This document shows positions 1-11,058 of a stretch of DNA of 64,000 bases, piece by piece. Made by a program: the position numbers and the translations under genes. The DNA is taken from assembly GCA_025200525.1 (NCBI GenBank), contig CM045761.1, forward strand, positions 101,346,182 through 101,410,181. Reading direction: 5' to 3'. Source of the DNA: Camellia lanceoleosa (taxonomy: Eukaryota; Streptophyta; Magnoliopsida; Ericales; Theaceae). A model generated the notes under the pieces. The model was given only the letters and a program-made list of their open reading frames with translations. It did no database searches and was not told the DNA's origin. Position 1 is the first letter of the stretch, and every line of letters begins with the position of its first letter.

Positions 1-657
1 TCTTTCTTTATTTATTAATCTATTCAAATAGTTTAATATATATATATATATATTTAATTAGTTTAATATATATATATATATATTCTAAATAGTTTTTAAT
101 AATAAAGTTTGAAGCAGTGGCTTTTTTAGACCAAACGGGCAATTTTTTTCAAATTGGTTGACACTTTTGCAACGGTCAAATCCATTTTGATAGTGTAGCA
201 CCGTTTCATTTTGTGAAACCTGTTCGAGGCTAAGAACTTTTGTCTATATAAACTCCATAATTCCAGCAGTCTGGGGTTAGGAATAATATCAATAGGAATT
301 CAGTCCGAAATATTGAGTCTGGTTTTTGTCTTTGCTGTCCAAATTTCTTTAGTGCATTATTCTTAATTTATTATTTTAGGAATAAATATTCAGAGAGTTA
401 GAACATAGGTTTGGTTCGCCGAACAAATTGTTTGGAGTACTACTACAATTTGTGAAGATCATTGTATCTTGGGAGATAGACGCCACTCAACCGTAAGTAC
501 CGTAGCGGGGCGAATCTGTCTTAAAGACAGAGTGTCTCACACTCGACTTGGTCTTAAATTATTTATTCGGTTCAACGAAATAAATTCGGTATGTTATTTA
601 ATTATTTTGTTTGAATTATTTCAGTTCTTTTTATTTACACAGAAGATTGTTCCAACA
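1..657 (+). mobile_element. 3' part of a Ty1/copia-type LTR (R-U5 end)
   Basis: Positions about 400-560 match the R/U5 part of the copia LTRs at 26.65 and 48.35 kb. Shared blocks include a GGGAGATAGACG block, CGAATCTGTCTTAA(A/G)GACA and the terminal GAAGATTGT(T)CCAACA. The LTR end CCAACA lies at 652-657. A TATA-like box CTATATAAAC lies at 244-253, where the other LTRs have CTATAAATAG. The upstream U3 part, with (TA)n tracts at 40-90, does not resemble the other LTRs, so this is a related but different family. No primer-binding site or internal coding sequence follows, so it is a solo or truncated LTR whose start lies outside the window. Confidence 0.7.
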
Positions 658-1104
658 TAATATACATAGTGGAATGAATTTGTATTATGAGATGAACTAT
701 TAAACAATATTGTGTAATTGTGCAATTAATTCCATACTTTCAATTGTATTACATGTATGGATTATGAAAAATTGAAGTGAAAAGTTAATAGAAAAAGATT
801 TGTGTATACTATATATTTAAATGACCTGCTTATTGTTTATTTTTCAAGATAAGATTGTGATTTCAACAATCTAACTATAAATTAATAGTTATGTTTATAA
901 AATTTTTCATTTATCATTTAAATTCTTCAGCTAAGTATGTATTCATTCTATTACTTAGTTGTATTTTAGATACAGATCAATTTATACATACAAATATCTA
1001 TTCTTTATATATATATATATGTATCACATACTAATTTAAGAGACATATAATTATAATATTAATAATTTATGAAAAATCACGAATCATGTGAAACATAAGT
1101 GTCC
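658..1104. other. AT-rich spacer
   Basis: AT-rich sequence without a credible coding region. It includes a short (TA)n tract near 1008-1020. It could be remnant internal sequence of the LTR element on its left, but nothing recognisable is left. Confidence 0.5.
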
Positions 1105-1216
1105 AATCACTAATATATCACAAAAGTTCGAAAGGAGGTTTAAAGTTTTACAACTATGAAAATCACTAATATATCACAAAAGTTCGAAAGGAGGTTTAAA
1201 GTTTTACAACTATGAA
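1105..1216. repeat. 56-bp tandem duplication, two copies
   Basis: A unit starting AATCACTAATATATCACAAA occurs at 1105 and again at 1161, followed directly by unrelated sequence after TATGAAA. The two copies look identical, which suggests a recent tandem duplication. No gene is involved. Confidence 0.9.
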
Positions 1217-1868
1217 ATCGAACCACTCCAAGGCCTAGCCTCACTCGTATAATCACCCCCAAAAAATTTTAAATAATAATAATGGCCTAGCCTAGCCTTG
1301 CCTTGCCATAGTTTTTGTTGAGTTTGGCCTAGTTCCAGTGGTGTCAAAGAACTCAAAATAGAAGTTGCCATAGGATTAAAAAGTTTATAATTTATAAATA
1401 GATTTTAGAAAATAGATAAATTATAAATACAAACCTTATAAGGTATATTTAAAATATGATTTGTCTCATTGTGATTTTAGAAATTACGTCTCATTTTTTT
1501 GTAATTTTTAATTTCATAACAAATGAACTTTTTTATTAATAAATCAAAAAATCAATTAATAATTTTTAATAGTGTCAAAATTTTATTTTAATTAATAATT
1601 TAAGTAATTTTATTATTGTATAAGAAAGCAGTCACAAATTTTATTTTTTTAATTAATTTTGTTAAATAAAAAATTCTAACAAGGAATATTTGTAATTTTC
1701 TAAATCATAGGGAGGCCATTCATTTTAAAATCTAAGGGAGTGTATTTGTAATTTATACTTAAAAATTTTAAGTTTAGCTTTTAAAATATTAAAATTTTAT
1801 GTTTAGCTTTTAAAATATCAAATAGTGTGTTTGATGTGAGTTTTTTAAATTAAGTTTTTTAAAAACTG
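1217..1868. other. AT-rich spacer
   Basis: No coding or RNA feature seen. It holds a short CCTAGCCTAGCCTTGCCTTGCC run near 1285-1310 and long A/T tracts. Confidence 0.5.
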
Positions 1869-2608
1869 AGGCTCCGTTTGGTAAGAGTTTTAAATTATAG
1901 TTCTACCTATTGATTTGAATGTGTTATTTGTTTTGAGCTTTTAAATCATAATTTTACATCTATTTTTCAAAATTCAATTTAAAACATAATCATTACTTTT
2001 CAAAACTCATAACCAAACACATAATTCAAAACTCAATTCAAATCAATATTTTAATTTTGTTAAGATTTTAAATATTTTAATATTTAAATATGCTACGATT
2101 TTTTTAATTTTAAATTTTTTGAATATTTTTAAATATTTTAATTTCAAAATATTAAAATTTTAATTTTTTAAAATTTAAAATATTTTATAAAAATAAATTC
2201 AAACTCTATTTTATAAAAATATTTTTAAATATTTTAATTTTGTTGTTATGTATTTGGTTACGATTTGAGTGTAGAGTTGTGAAAGTAATATGGAGTTTCG
2301 AGTTATGTGTTTGGTTATGAGTTTTAAAAATAATTTCTTAATTGGTTTTGTTTTATGTGTTTGGTTACGATTTGAGTGTAGAGTTGTTTTTAAATTTAAA
2401 ATATTAACATTTTAAATTATTTAAATTTTCTTACTTCACATGTCAAATCAAACTTTCAAAACTCAATTACACACTCAATTCAACACTCTATTCAAAAACC
2501 ATAACCAAACAAATTTTCTACACTCAAATCATAATTCCACAACTCACAAACTCAAAATACAACTTATACTCTCAAATCATATTTACAAAACTTTACCAAA
2601 TGCAACCT
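1869..2608. mobile_element. Non-autonomous TIR element (MITE-like), 740 bp
   Basis: The left end AGGCTCCGTTTGGTAAGAG and the inverted right end AGGTTGCATTTGGTAAAG form imperfect terminal inverted repeats. The interior repeats blocks in both orientations, for example TGTGTTTGGTTA(C/T)GA and AACTCAAAACTC-type words, giving a long imperfect foldback. No ORF is present. I see no clear target-site duplication. The GTTTGGT-type terminus is typical of plant hAT or PIF/Harbinger MITEs, and the superfamily stays open. Confidence 0.55.
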
Positions 2609-2996
2609 AAATTTTTTGGTTTTCGTATTTTTTTTTTGTTTTTAGTGAATATTTTTAAAATTTTAATTTTTTTTTTTACTTTTTTAGATGCACCTTACTT
2701 AGATGTATCTAAAAAGTAAAAAAAATGTGAAAAAATATTTTTAAAATTAATAAATACATAAAAATACAAAAAACATACTGAAATCTCATTTTTTTATTTT
2801 TTATTTTTGGTATTTAGTGAATTTTTAAAAGGTTTTTTTCATAATTTTTTAACTTTTTAGGTATATTTATGTTAAGTATGTCTAAAAAAAATTGCTTAAA
2901 ATATTAAAAAAAATTCAGTAAAAACAACAAAAAAACCGAAAAAATAAGAAAGTAAAATTTTCTGAAAAATGTTTTTGGAAAACTATAACCAAACAA
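2609..2996. mobile_element. AT-rich foldback MITE, copy 1 of a dispersed family
   Basis: Starts in TTTTTTGGTTTTCG and ends in AAAACTATAACCAAA. The internal core is CTTACTTAGATGTATCTAAAAAGT with a second block GGTATATTTATGTTAAGTATG. The same core, inverted, recurs at 49593-49978 and in degraded form at 50545-50850, which supports one dispersed non-coding family. Confidence 0.5.
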
Positions 2997-3102
2997 ATTA
3001 TTTTTATTATAAGTGAAAAATTAAAAGCATTTTGGGGCTGGCAAAATTGGGCCAGCAGAGCGTATTGTTAGAAAGTATTGTTTGGGCTCTCAAAATTGGC
3101 CC

Positions 3103-3108
3103 AAAAAA
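3103..3108 (-). terminator. Pol III T-tract terminator of tRNA-Arg
   Basis: Read on the minus strand, six T residues follow the mature tRNA 3' end after 11 bases. This is a normal Pol III termination signal. Confidence 0.75.
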
Positions 3109-3119
3109 GGGAAACATCA

Positions 3120-3192
3120 CACGCCCAGTGGGACTCGAACCCACAATCGCCTGATTAGAAGTCAGACGCCTTATCCATTAGGCCATGGGCGC
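3120..3192 (-). tRNA. tRNA-Arg(TCT)
   Basis: A 73-nt cloverleaf without an intron. The acceptor strands GCGCCCA and TGGGCGT pair with one G-T at position 1-72, and the discriminator base is G. The D-arm includes the A-box-like TGGCCTAATGGA. The anticodon loop is CTTCTAA with anticodon TCT, reading AGA codons. The T-arm contains the B box GGTTCGAGTCC. CCA is not encoded, as expected in the nucleus. Upstream on the minus strand there is a TATATAAATTTATATT stretch about 20-35 bases away and a CAA close to the start, both usual for plant tRNA genes, and a T6 terminator follows. I see no reason to doubt function. Confidence 0.96.
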
Positions 3193-4578
3193 GCTTGCGC
3201 TTCAACCTTACAATATAAATTTATATAGTAATAACAATAAAGTTTTAAAAAATAAATATTTTGAGAAAAAACAAAAATAATGAATGGGGGAGACATGAGA
3301 AAGAACATATGGTAACTTGTATTGGTTACCATTTCTGTTTTTTTTTTTTTTTTTTTTTTTTTGTGAAATCAAAAAATTATTATTATTATTTAAAATGGAA
3401 CATATTTTATGTACTCCGAAAATGAATTATATCATATAAATTGAAACGTGGTATGGTATTGACCACATCTAAAATAATTTTGATTTAGGCTATTTCATTT
3501 TTTGGTTGCATAAGATTATTTTGGGAAGTAGTTATTTTAATTAATTTAATAAAAAAAAATTTTACAAAAAGACGCATAAAAAAGTAAGGAGGAGAGTTGA
3601 TTTTTTTTAGTGACTTTTTGACTATTTTAGGATATTTCCAAAATAGCCCGTAGTATTGTTATTTCTGAAAACACCCTATCATTTAATTTGTTTTGCTTTG
3701 AAAAAATATTCACATAGAAATGAAAATGTAGGGTATTTTCAAACTTTTCAGTATTTGTTTTTGAAAACACAAAAAAACATCAAAAATGAAAGTGATAGTT
3801 AACAGATCCTAAAGTGTTTTCAATTTTATAGGCACATATATTCCTTGATTAGCAGCAGGTTGAATGTTTCAGAAAAACTAATTGCTAACATTTGTCGACT
3901 TCGTATCATTAAAAACGACTGGTTACTAAGCAATGATCATGAAATAAGCTGATTTTTAATTTTTAGTTCCTCATTCTTTTGTAGTTATATGTATTAACTA
4001 CTTGCTCAAGTCATAAATAAATGAGTAAATCTGAGTGCATAGATGATTTTTACAAAATAAGACACAAAAGTGATATAAACGGTGAGTCCCACACTGTAGA
4101 CACTATATGTGAGACACACCTTTTATCTCACGTATGCTTTTCATTATGCGAAAATCATCTATGTTCATAATCATCAATTTGCTTTATTTCATCACTACAA
4201 CTAGTCCCACAATAATCAAGTATGAAGTATGGTCACATTGTCAAACAATCTTTCACAATAACTCCAACAAAAGAAAGCGTCCTTATTCTTCTGAAAAAAA
4301 AAAAAAAAACTGTTAAATGTAAATGTCACAACCTTTTGCGACTCAGAAAAAAAATGAATTTTTTTTTCCTCGAACTTGAAATTTTAATGCCCAAATGACT
4401 TTTCATTGTTTTCATGAACCAATTCTTTTATGCAATTCTTTTACATGAATGATAACAGAGTTACCAATATCAAGATGGATAGTCATCCAAACACATTACA
4501 GAGACTCTTAACTACAACTAGTTTTCTCAAAGTGGAGAAAAGCTTGCTTACAATTCTCACACAGGGTTAAGGGTTCTT
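3193..4578. other. Spacer between the tRNA gene and the rhomboid-like gene
   Basis: AT-rich and without a supportable gene. It has a long T run at 3340-3361 and a string of simple A/T tracts. The part next to 4578 will hold the 3' UTR of the minus-strand rhomboid-like gene. I could not fix a polyadenylation site. Confidence 0.5.
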
Positions 4579-7273
4579 CTATGAGCATATCAGATCGCAC
4601 AAGTCCTCAATCCTCGCTTGTGAGATGTCAGTGAAAGGGAAAACCCTGAACTTGTCACTACCCTCGCAAGTCAATGTCAACCGCCCTGTTGTTACCTCTG
4701 TCTGCATTTACCATAAAAATAAAAAGACTAAAATAAGAATAGATTTTCAGCTGTCTGGTGCCAGATGTTGGTTGCACGACAAAGACAAAAATAAGACTGC
4801 ATTTGAAATTATCTTTTAGAATGGCATGTTGAGCAATATGTGCCATGCTAAAAATTAAATTACTTCTTATCTTTTAAAAATTAGCATTCACATTTCAGTG
4901 TGTTATCATTTTTGTATTTTTTTTGCTCATATAGGTTGCTTATTCAAATGTCATCTTAAAGTTCTGACTTAAGAATATACCTCGCAATGCATTGGTTTGT
5001 CATTGCAGCTCCACCATTTGGAGGGAACACAGTCAACATATTGACACCATCCACAGTACTTGCTCACGTTTACGCCATGAAGAACTGCAACAATAACTCC
5101 TGCAAGTCTGCATATTGAAGAGACTCCTCTTATAAGATCCCATCTAAAAAAACCAACACTATATGATGCAGAAAGATAACATGTTATACAAACAAATATA
5201 AAAAAATAAAAATGAACTCACAGAAGACTAAAAAGAACAAGAGAAACAGTCCTCAGCACAGGCCTGTCCAGTTTCTGCCTGAGTTTGACAGAACATTTGA
5301 CATCATATTCAAATAAACCTCCTTTATTTTGAGCCATCTTCCCAAGCTGAGGATTGAATAGGAGCGCAAAGCCAAGAAGGAATCCCGATATAAATCCTCC
5401 AATATTTGCAAAATTGTTCACATAAGGTAGCAGACCAAGTGCAAGATTGATCACTGAGATAGACAGAATGGCTAAAAGAGCCGAAAGCTGCAATAAAACA
5501 AAGGCATCAACAGCCAATTACAAGGCCCGTGGATACAAGGAAATGTTGAGGGGGAGTGAAAAGTTGAAGAACCTTGTTGCTGTGAAACTTCCAGTTTCGG
5601 ATAAGCCCTGAAAGCATGGCACCTAGCAATCCAAATAGAGCACCGGATGAAGCAACTGATGATCTGTCTAGGAGAAATAATGATGCCACAAAACTACCAC
5701 TAAAAGCAGAGAGTACGTAGATTATCCCAATTCTAACTGCCAAAAAACAAAAACAAGAAGGTGGTTCAATTTCTGGAACAAGTTAGTCCTAATAAATTCT
5801 CCCTTACTGAAACTAAATAAAATTAAAAAGAAATGAATGCTTACGTGGTCCAAATTCTTGCTCTAAGTGAATTCCAACAAAGATAACACTGGAAAGGTTA
5901 ATAATAAGGTGGACAATCCCCCCATGCAACCATGGGCTAGTGAAAAGATGCCAAATATTTTTGTAATGTTTTGCCAAAAATGTCTGTCGAATTGCCCCCA
6001 TTGTATCCAGCCTGAAACAGCAAGAACATAAAATAATTGAAGCTAACAAATAACAAATTGCAGGTACTTTAACTTTGGGGCTATTAATTGCTTGAAAATG
6101 AGTTATGTGCTAAACCAACATCAGATGACATATAATATCTTTATGGTTACAAGACAAAACTGCAAAATGATTCTGAAGAAGAGTTTTTTTTTTTTTTTTT
6201 TTTTTTTTATAAAAAAAAGAAAAGAAAAGATGTCTTCATTCCCAAAGAACACAAATGCTTCTTACAGCAGGTTCATTCATTCTCAAACATATTGCAAAAC
6301 ACAGACTGGATTCACCATTTAAAAGGTATTGGTTCAGTCAACTCCAGGGATAAGGTCAGAGCCTATAATCCTATAACTAGAGAAAAACACAAGAATCGTG
6401 TTTCAAAATACATCAATTGAAACAACTGAAAGAAGAACAGAAAGAAGAATGGAAAGATTTAAATTGTTTTCGACATCCAAAGGCATTTATGGTTGTACTT
6501 GGAATTATTTCATGACAGATTCATATTTCGCTTGGTCACAACATTGAATAAACTTAAGTCTCTATGATGGTGGGATAAAAGGACCCCCAGAATAAGTTAT
6601 CGCAGGTTGAAAAATGTGAACCAAATGTGGGCCTATCCCAATATAAAATAGTTCTATACCACCCCCATATCCAAGAAAACATGGCATAAGAGTTACCAAG
6701 GTTCTGAAAAGCAGTTGCAGTCGCCGTAACGGTGGCGGTGGTACTGTTGCGATTGCGGTTGTGGGGTGTAATGGCCACAGCGTAATGATTGCGGTAATCG
6801 GAACTGTAAATTTTTTTATTTTTCACCCAATTTGAAAAAAATTCACCGATATGCATAATTTTTTCCCATCATCATATTTATTGGGTTTTAAAATAAATAT
6901 TGATAAATTTTTGTAAATTTTTAAGTATGATCCAATATATTTCATATTTTTAAATCACTATAAACTGAGTTTTTTATATTTTTTAATTAATGACTTTATA
7001 TGTCATAAATCCATATTACGCTTGTGGCAAAAAATATATATATATATATATATTGGAGTTAGATGTATAAAATTATTTTTTTAATTATTATACTTGTGAA
7101 AGCATATGCAAATTTATAATTATAGTTGTTATGTTGTCTAGATATTTTGCAAAAAAAATCAATCACTTACTATTATATATGAGATAAACAATGACAAAAG
7201 TAATAGAACAAATAAGAACCTAAATATATATATATATATATTTTTAATCAAGCCAAATAGATAATGGCCACAC

Positions 7274-7329
<56 letters not shown>

Positions 7330-7526
7330 TTCAAATAATATATAGATAGACACATACAAACAAAATGATTGAGTGATAGCAGCTAAATAGAATAGCATAG
7401 GTCTTACAATTTCAACAAATCAATAACATGTTCTTCATATTCCCTCTTCTCTCTTTCTATCTCTTGCTCATCTATCTTCCTTCTTCATCTTTCGTCTTCT
7501 CTCTCTATCTCTCTTCTCTCATTTTC

Positions 7527-7572
<46 letters not shown>

Positions 7573-8857
7573 ATGTGTTTTTTCGAAAGAAGCAGTTCGG
7601 AACCGTTATGTAACGGTGCATAACAGGCTGTTACAACCGTTATGACTGCTACGGTCAACACACCTATGAATCTCAATCACACTACAAAAGCAGCCGTAAC
7701 AGATGGCAGTAACCATTATTGTTATTTTAAAAAACCTTGGTTCCTATAGAAAGTTTTGGTTAGATGCTACCAAAAATATCACAGCAAAAATAAATCAAAA
7801 GGCACACCAAAAAAAAAAAAAAAAAAGTTTTTATCTAAGTTTTGAGGATATTAGTTAAACACAAAATTACCAGCAACAACTTTTTCTTTGTTTTTTTTTT
7901 TCTTTAACATAGTTTTTCTCATCAACCAAATGGAAGTGAGTAAAACAGAAAATTCCCAAAATTTGAGAGCCGCAACTAACCAAAAGCACATCAAAATAAA
8001 TCTTCCAGAAGCCCTAATTGACAGGCAACTATAACCATTCATTTTCTTTCCTTTCAACTTTTCTCAAAACCAAATGGAAAAGACCATATATAAAAGCACG
8101 AATAGCTTAAGATTCAAAACAGAAACCAACCATATGCATTAACAACAAAAAGTTGTTAGAAACCCTAATTCACAACATATCAATTCATGTGCAATGGATA
8201 GTGCTTTTAGTTCTCCAAATTCAAAGAAAATGTGCAAGATAAACCTAATCCAAGTGAACTAACGAGAAAAATGGACATGAAACAGTGTTGTTATGCCTAC
8301 GTATCAAACAAAACAAGAAAGTAATCTGAAAACACACACAATTGGCAAAAGAACTAGTCGAACATGAACGAAATACTCTGTTTGGACGCTCAGAAAATGA
8401 GGGAAAAAGAAAAGTAACAAGAACCCAGAAGAAATAATGCAGAATGAAACCCAATTACACAAAGATTCAGGCAAGAATATCCAAAATAAGAACAAGAACA
8501 CTAAACCCAAATAGAGAAAGCAAGAGAGAAGAAGAACAAGACTGACGCGGAAGAAGAGGGGCCGAGCAGGGGATTCTCGGAGAGTGGCTGAAATGAGAGT
8601 CGTCCGAGGGGTTTGAGGGCGCAATCGCGGTGAGAGTTTTTCCAGCAGTCGTTGACGATCATGGTGGCTGCGAAAGCCACAAGGTGGAGGATGACGAAGA
8701 GAGAGATGATCCAAGTGTTCTCTCTCCTCTGCGATAAGGGTCTGAAGAAGGGGACTCTCTGTTCTGTCCCCAATTCGTCTGAAGCGAAATCAATGGAGAC
8801 ACGGGGCTGTAGTGCCTTGATTTCGATAGGGGTGTGGTCTTTGGTGGTTTTCGCCAT
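4579..8857 (-). CDS. KOM: Atypical rhomboid-like membrane protein (KOMPEITO/RBL8-like), predicted pseudoprotease
   Basis: Six exons join without frame error: 8857-8547, 6011-5845, 5736-5573, 5487-5222, 5143-4981 and 4701-4579, giving 397 residues. All introns have GT donors and AG acceptors; exon 1 ends at a GTCAGT donor. The start is the first ATG before MAKTTKDH. Residues about 45-300 form the multi-pass rhomboid core, with WIISLFVILHLVAF (TM1), HGGIVHLIINL (HxxxN region), ASSGALFGLLGAM (serine loop) and NNFANIGGFISGFLLGF (last core helix). The nucleophilic serine and the HxxxN asparagine are present. The partner histidine, found as FAHIGG in active rhomboids, is asparagine (AAT, near 5400), and the GxSG glycine is alanine. 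The C-terminal 95 residues are cysteine-rich (CGWCQYVDCVPSKWWSC, then TLTCEGSDKF), a layout known in plant RBL proteins. Arabidopsis KOMPEITO is described as an atypical rhomboid-related protein needed for callose deposition and pollen wall formation. Orthology here is inferred; the family is certain. Confidence 0.9.
7273..7331. repeat. (TTA)n microsatellite
   Basis: About 19 uninterrupted TTA units. It lies inside the intronic TIR element and is likely length-polymorphic. Confidence 0.95.
7528..7577. repeat. Poly-T run followed by (GT)n
   Basis: About 32 consecutive T followed by GTGTGTGTGTGTATGTGT. Simple sequence inside the intronic TIR element. Confidence 0.9.
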
Positions 8858-8952
8858 TGATTTTGCAAGAAATTGCAAGTGGCTATGGACCCCAGACAGA
8901 GAGAAAGAACAAGAATCTTCAAGATGTAGTCTGTATTTGCTTCAAACCATCG

Positions 8953-8957
<5 letters not shown>

Positions 8958-8993
<36 letters not shown>
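8958..8993. repeat. (GA)n microsatellite, (CT)n in the 5' leader of the rhomboid-like gene
   Basis: A pure GA tract lies about 100 bases upstream of the start codon. Read in the direction of the gene it is a CT tract, a common feature of plant 5' leaders and core promoters. Confidence 0.9.
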
Positions 8994-8994
<1 letters not shown>

Positions 8995-9056
8995 CTCTCC
9001 AGAAGCAGTTGGGTATGGCGGGATAGAGATTTTCCCTTTAGAAACAGTTAGGCTTG

Positions 9057-9064
9057 GCGGGAAT
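9057..9064 (-). promoter_or_regulatory. E2F-like site ATTCCCGC upstream of the rhomboid-like gene
   Basis: On the minus strand ATTCCCGC fits the E2F consensus WTTSSCSS. A second CCCGCC lies near 9017-9024. They sit about 170-200 bases from the start codon. A chance match is quite possible. Confidence 0.25.
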
Positions 9065-9088
9065 GTATGACCGAACTTGTAAATTACA

Positions 9089-9386
9089 GTTAGCTCCGTT
9101 TGTTTCCGCGTGTAATTTACAATTTTTATTTTTTAGCAATGTCACGCATACTAAATTTTTTATCAAATAAATATCAGACGTGGGTCCGTAATTTTATAGA
9201 CTTCATACTCTTATCACACATTTAAATCAAATAAATAATCAGATGTAGGACTGTAATTTTATAAACCTTATACTCATATCACACATTTAGTTATTATCTA
9301 GTAAAAAATTTAAACTTATAATATTTTTTTTTTAAAAAGAAAACGGTAAAATAATTCTTACCATTCTTCCAAACGACAAACTATCA
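9089..9386. mobile_element. MITE-like element directly upstream of the rhomboid-like gene
   Basis: Ends in AGCTCCGTTTGTTTCCG and, inverted, TTGTCGTTTGGAAGAATGG. The interior has two diverged direct copies of a roughly 70-bp block (CAGACGTGGGTCCGTAATTTTATAGAC and CAGATGTAGGACTGTAATTTTATAAAC at their cores). Non-coding. Target duplication not seen. Confidence 0.45.
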
Positions 9387-9710
9387 AAAATTCTATATGT
9401 TAATTTTTGTGAAATTTACTCTGAGTTACGATCGCTCTCAACTTATTTAAAAATTTTAAATAAGTATCATACTCATTCATTGTTAATAAAAAAGTAAACA
9501 TAAGAAAGAGTTACGGCCAGTATTGAATTAATAACCAGTAAATTTTATTTTAAACTAATAGATCTACATTTTCAATTTTACTTTTACAATCCAACTTGAT
9601 AATTCACAATTTCTCAACACACCCCAATTCTTACAATAAACTCACTACTTGCCAATATTTCTTAGTAATAAAAGGGACGATTTTCAAGATTAATATGTCT
9701 ATAAAAAGTT

Positions 9711-11050
9711 AGGTAAATTACCTTAAAACTCCCTCAATTATGATCTATTTTTGAGTTGTCTCCCTAATGTTTAAAACTAAACACTTCACCCCCTCTCAGT
9801 TTCATCTTTTGATACTGAACCCCTTCTGTTAACAATTTGTTAGGGTTTTAAACAGAAGCATGTCATGTGAGTGGCATATGACTGACCAATTGAGGATAAG
9901 AGGAGGATGTTGAATTAGGTGGTGAAGGGAAAATGAAATGGGGGAAAAAAGAAAGTGTAGATGGTGGTGGCAATTGACTAAAGGGACTAGATAAGGCAGG
10001 AAAGGCAGTCGGTGTGGGGGAAAATGAGGTGGTTAGAAGGGGAAAAGAATGCAGTGAGTAGTGGTGAGATGAGGCAATGTACTGGAAATGTAAAGTAGCA
10101 ATTCATTCGGAGTGCTGTAATCCAAATTCAAAATATATAAAAATGTTGGTAGTCATTTTTATACAAATAAAATCACAAAAAACAAGTAGTTGTGGAATAA
10201 AGTGAAGTGATGGAGGAAAGTTGTGGCAACAGGTGGAGGTGGAGGTGGAGGTGGTGAGTGGTGGGGAAAAGGGAGGCAGAGAGAAGAGGCTTGTTTGTAA
10301 GTAGGTGGTGGGTGTAATGTTTTAAAAATTGGATCGGAAAATGGATCTAGTGGATGAATCACTATTTCAATTGCCAGGTTAAATTAGAATCGAACTATGA
10401 TGTCATAATTATTTTATGAATATTTTTATAATTTAATATATATATATATATATATATATTCATCAAACATATATGTTTATATATGTTTTTATATTAATAT
10501 TGTTCGTAAAAAATTTAATTATACATATGTTTGAGGGAAATTTGTTTGAATATAATAAATATTATATATTTCCTATATATTAACAAGGAACTATAGTGAT
10601 AAGGTGGAAATTCATGCTCTTTGGAGCTTGAGATGTTGGGTTCAAGGCTCTTTAGCATTAAATTTTTTAATATTGGACCAAACATAACAAACTGGTCCAG
10701 TTTGCTTTAACCCGGACCAGTTCATCTGGTTTAGTTTAAAATGATCGATTTTCAAGAGGGAATGGATTAGAGGGTATATCCGGATCAGACCATGGACCGG
10801 TTCAACTGGTTAAACTAGCCGATTTAGTCCGATTTTCAAAACATTGGGTGAGGGTCTTAGGTAAAGAGATGGTATTGGCTTAAGAAGATAATGATCAAAG
10901 GCTACAGTGGTAAATTAATAATTTTTGTTAACAGTGTTTATAACATTATGATTCACATACTTAAAAAGGGGTTAAGTGTTGAGTTTTAAACATGAAGGGA
11001 GCAACTCAAAAATGAGTTATAGTTGAAGGGGGTTTAGTGTCATTTACCCT
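9711..11050. mobile_element. MULE-like TIR element, 1.34 kb, 8-bp duplication
   Basis: Left end AGGTAAATTACC and right end, inverted, AGGGTAAATGACACTAAA. Similarity continues for about 100 bases, with AACTCCCTCAATTATGATC matching CCCCCTTCAACTATAACTC. Then TTTTTGAGTTG and TGTTTAAAACT occur in both arms. AAAAAGTT flanks the element at 9703-9710 and 11051-11058. Long TIRs plus an 8-10 bp duplication fit Mutator-like elements. No transposase is present, so it is non-autonomous. A second TIR element is nested at 10316-10845. Confidence 0.7.
10316..10845. mobile_element. TIR element nested in the MULE-like element
   Basis: AATGTTTTAAAAATTGGA at the left mirrors AATGTTTTGAAAATCGGA at the right. Inside are several ACCGGTTCAACTGGTTAAAC-type words and a (TA)n tract near 10437-10459. 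A GGGTG word flanks both sides, too short and imperfect to call a duplication. Confidence 0.5.
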
Positions 11051-11058
11051 AAAAAGTT

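Larger units (their letters stand above)
6696..7740. mobile_element. TIR-flanked non-autonomous element inside intron 1
   Basis: CCAAGGTTCTGAAAA at the left and its inverted counterpart CCAAGGTTTTTTAAAA at the right delimit about 1.05 kb. Both termini carry GC-rich subterminal blocks such as GCCGTAACGGTGGCGG and AACCGTTATGTAACGG, in contrast to the AT-rich core with (TA)n, (ATT)n and a T32 run. No ORF of substance and no clear target duplication. It lies within the 2.5-kb first intron of the rhomboid-like gene. I cannot assign a superfamily. Confidence 0.6.

Noticed and set aside
3120..3192. The tRNA-Arg(TCT) as primer of the Ogre-like element
   Set aside because: The primer site requires a tRNA ending AGAGTCGCCA, while this gene's 3' end, with CCA added, is GGGCGTGCCA.
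7159..7398. Minus-strand frame with poly-Asn
   Set aside because: Translation of the (TTA)n microsatellite in the intronic element.
8304..8714. Long minus-strand frames starting in exon 1 of the rhomboid-like gene
   Set aside because: They read through the GTCAGT donor into intron 1 or run in a shifted frame; only the exon ending at 8547 joins to the rhomboid core.
4579..8857. Rhomboid-like gene as a pseudogene
   Set aside because: Splice sites and frame are intact over 397 codons, and conserved Cys in the tail remain; loss of catalysis is more likely functional divergence.
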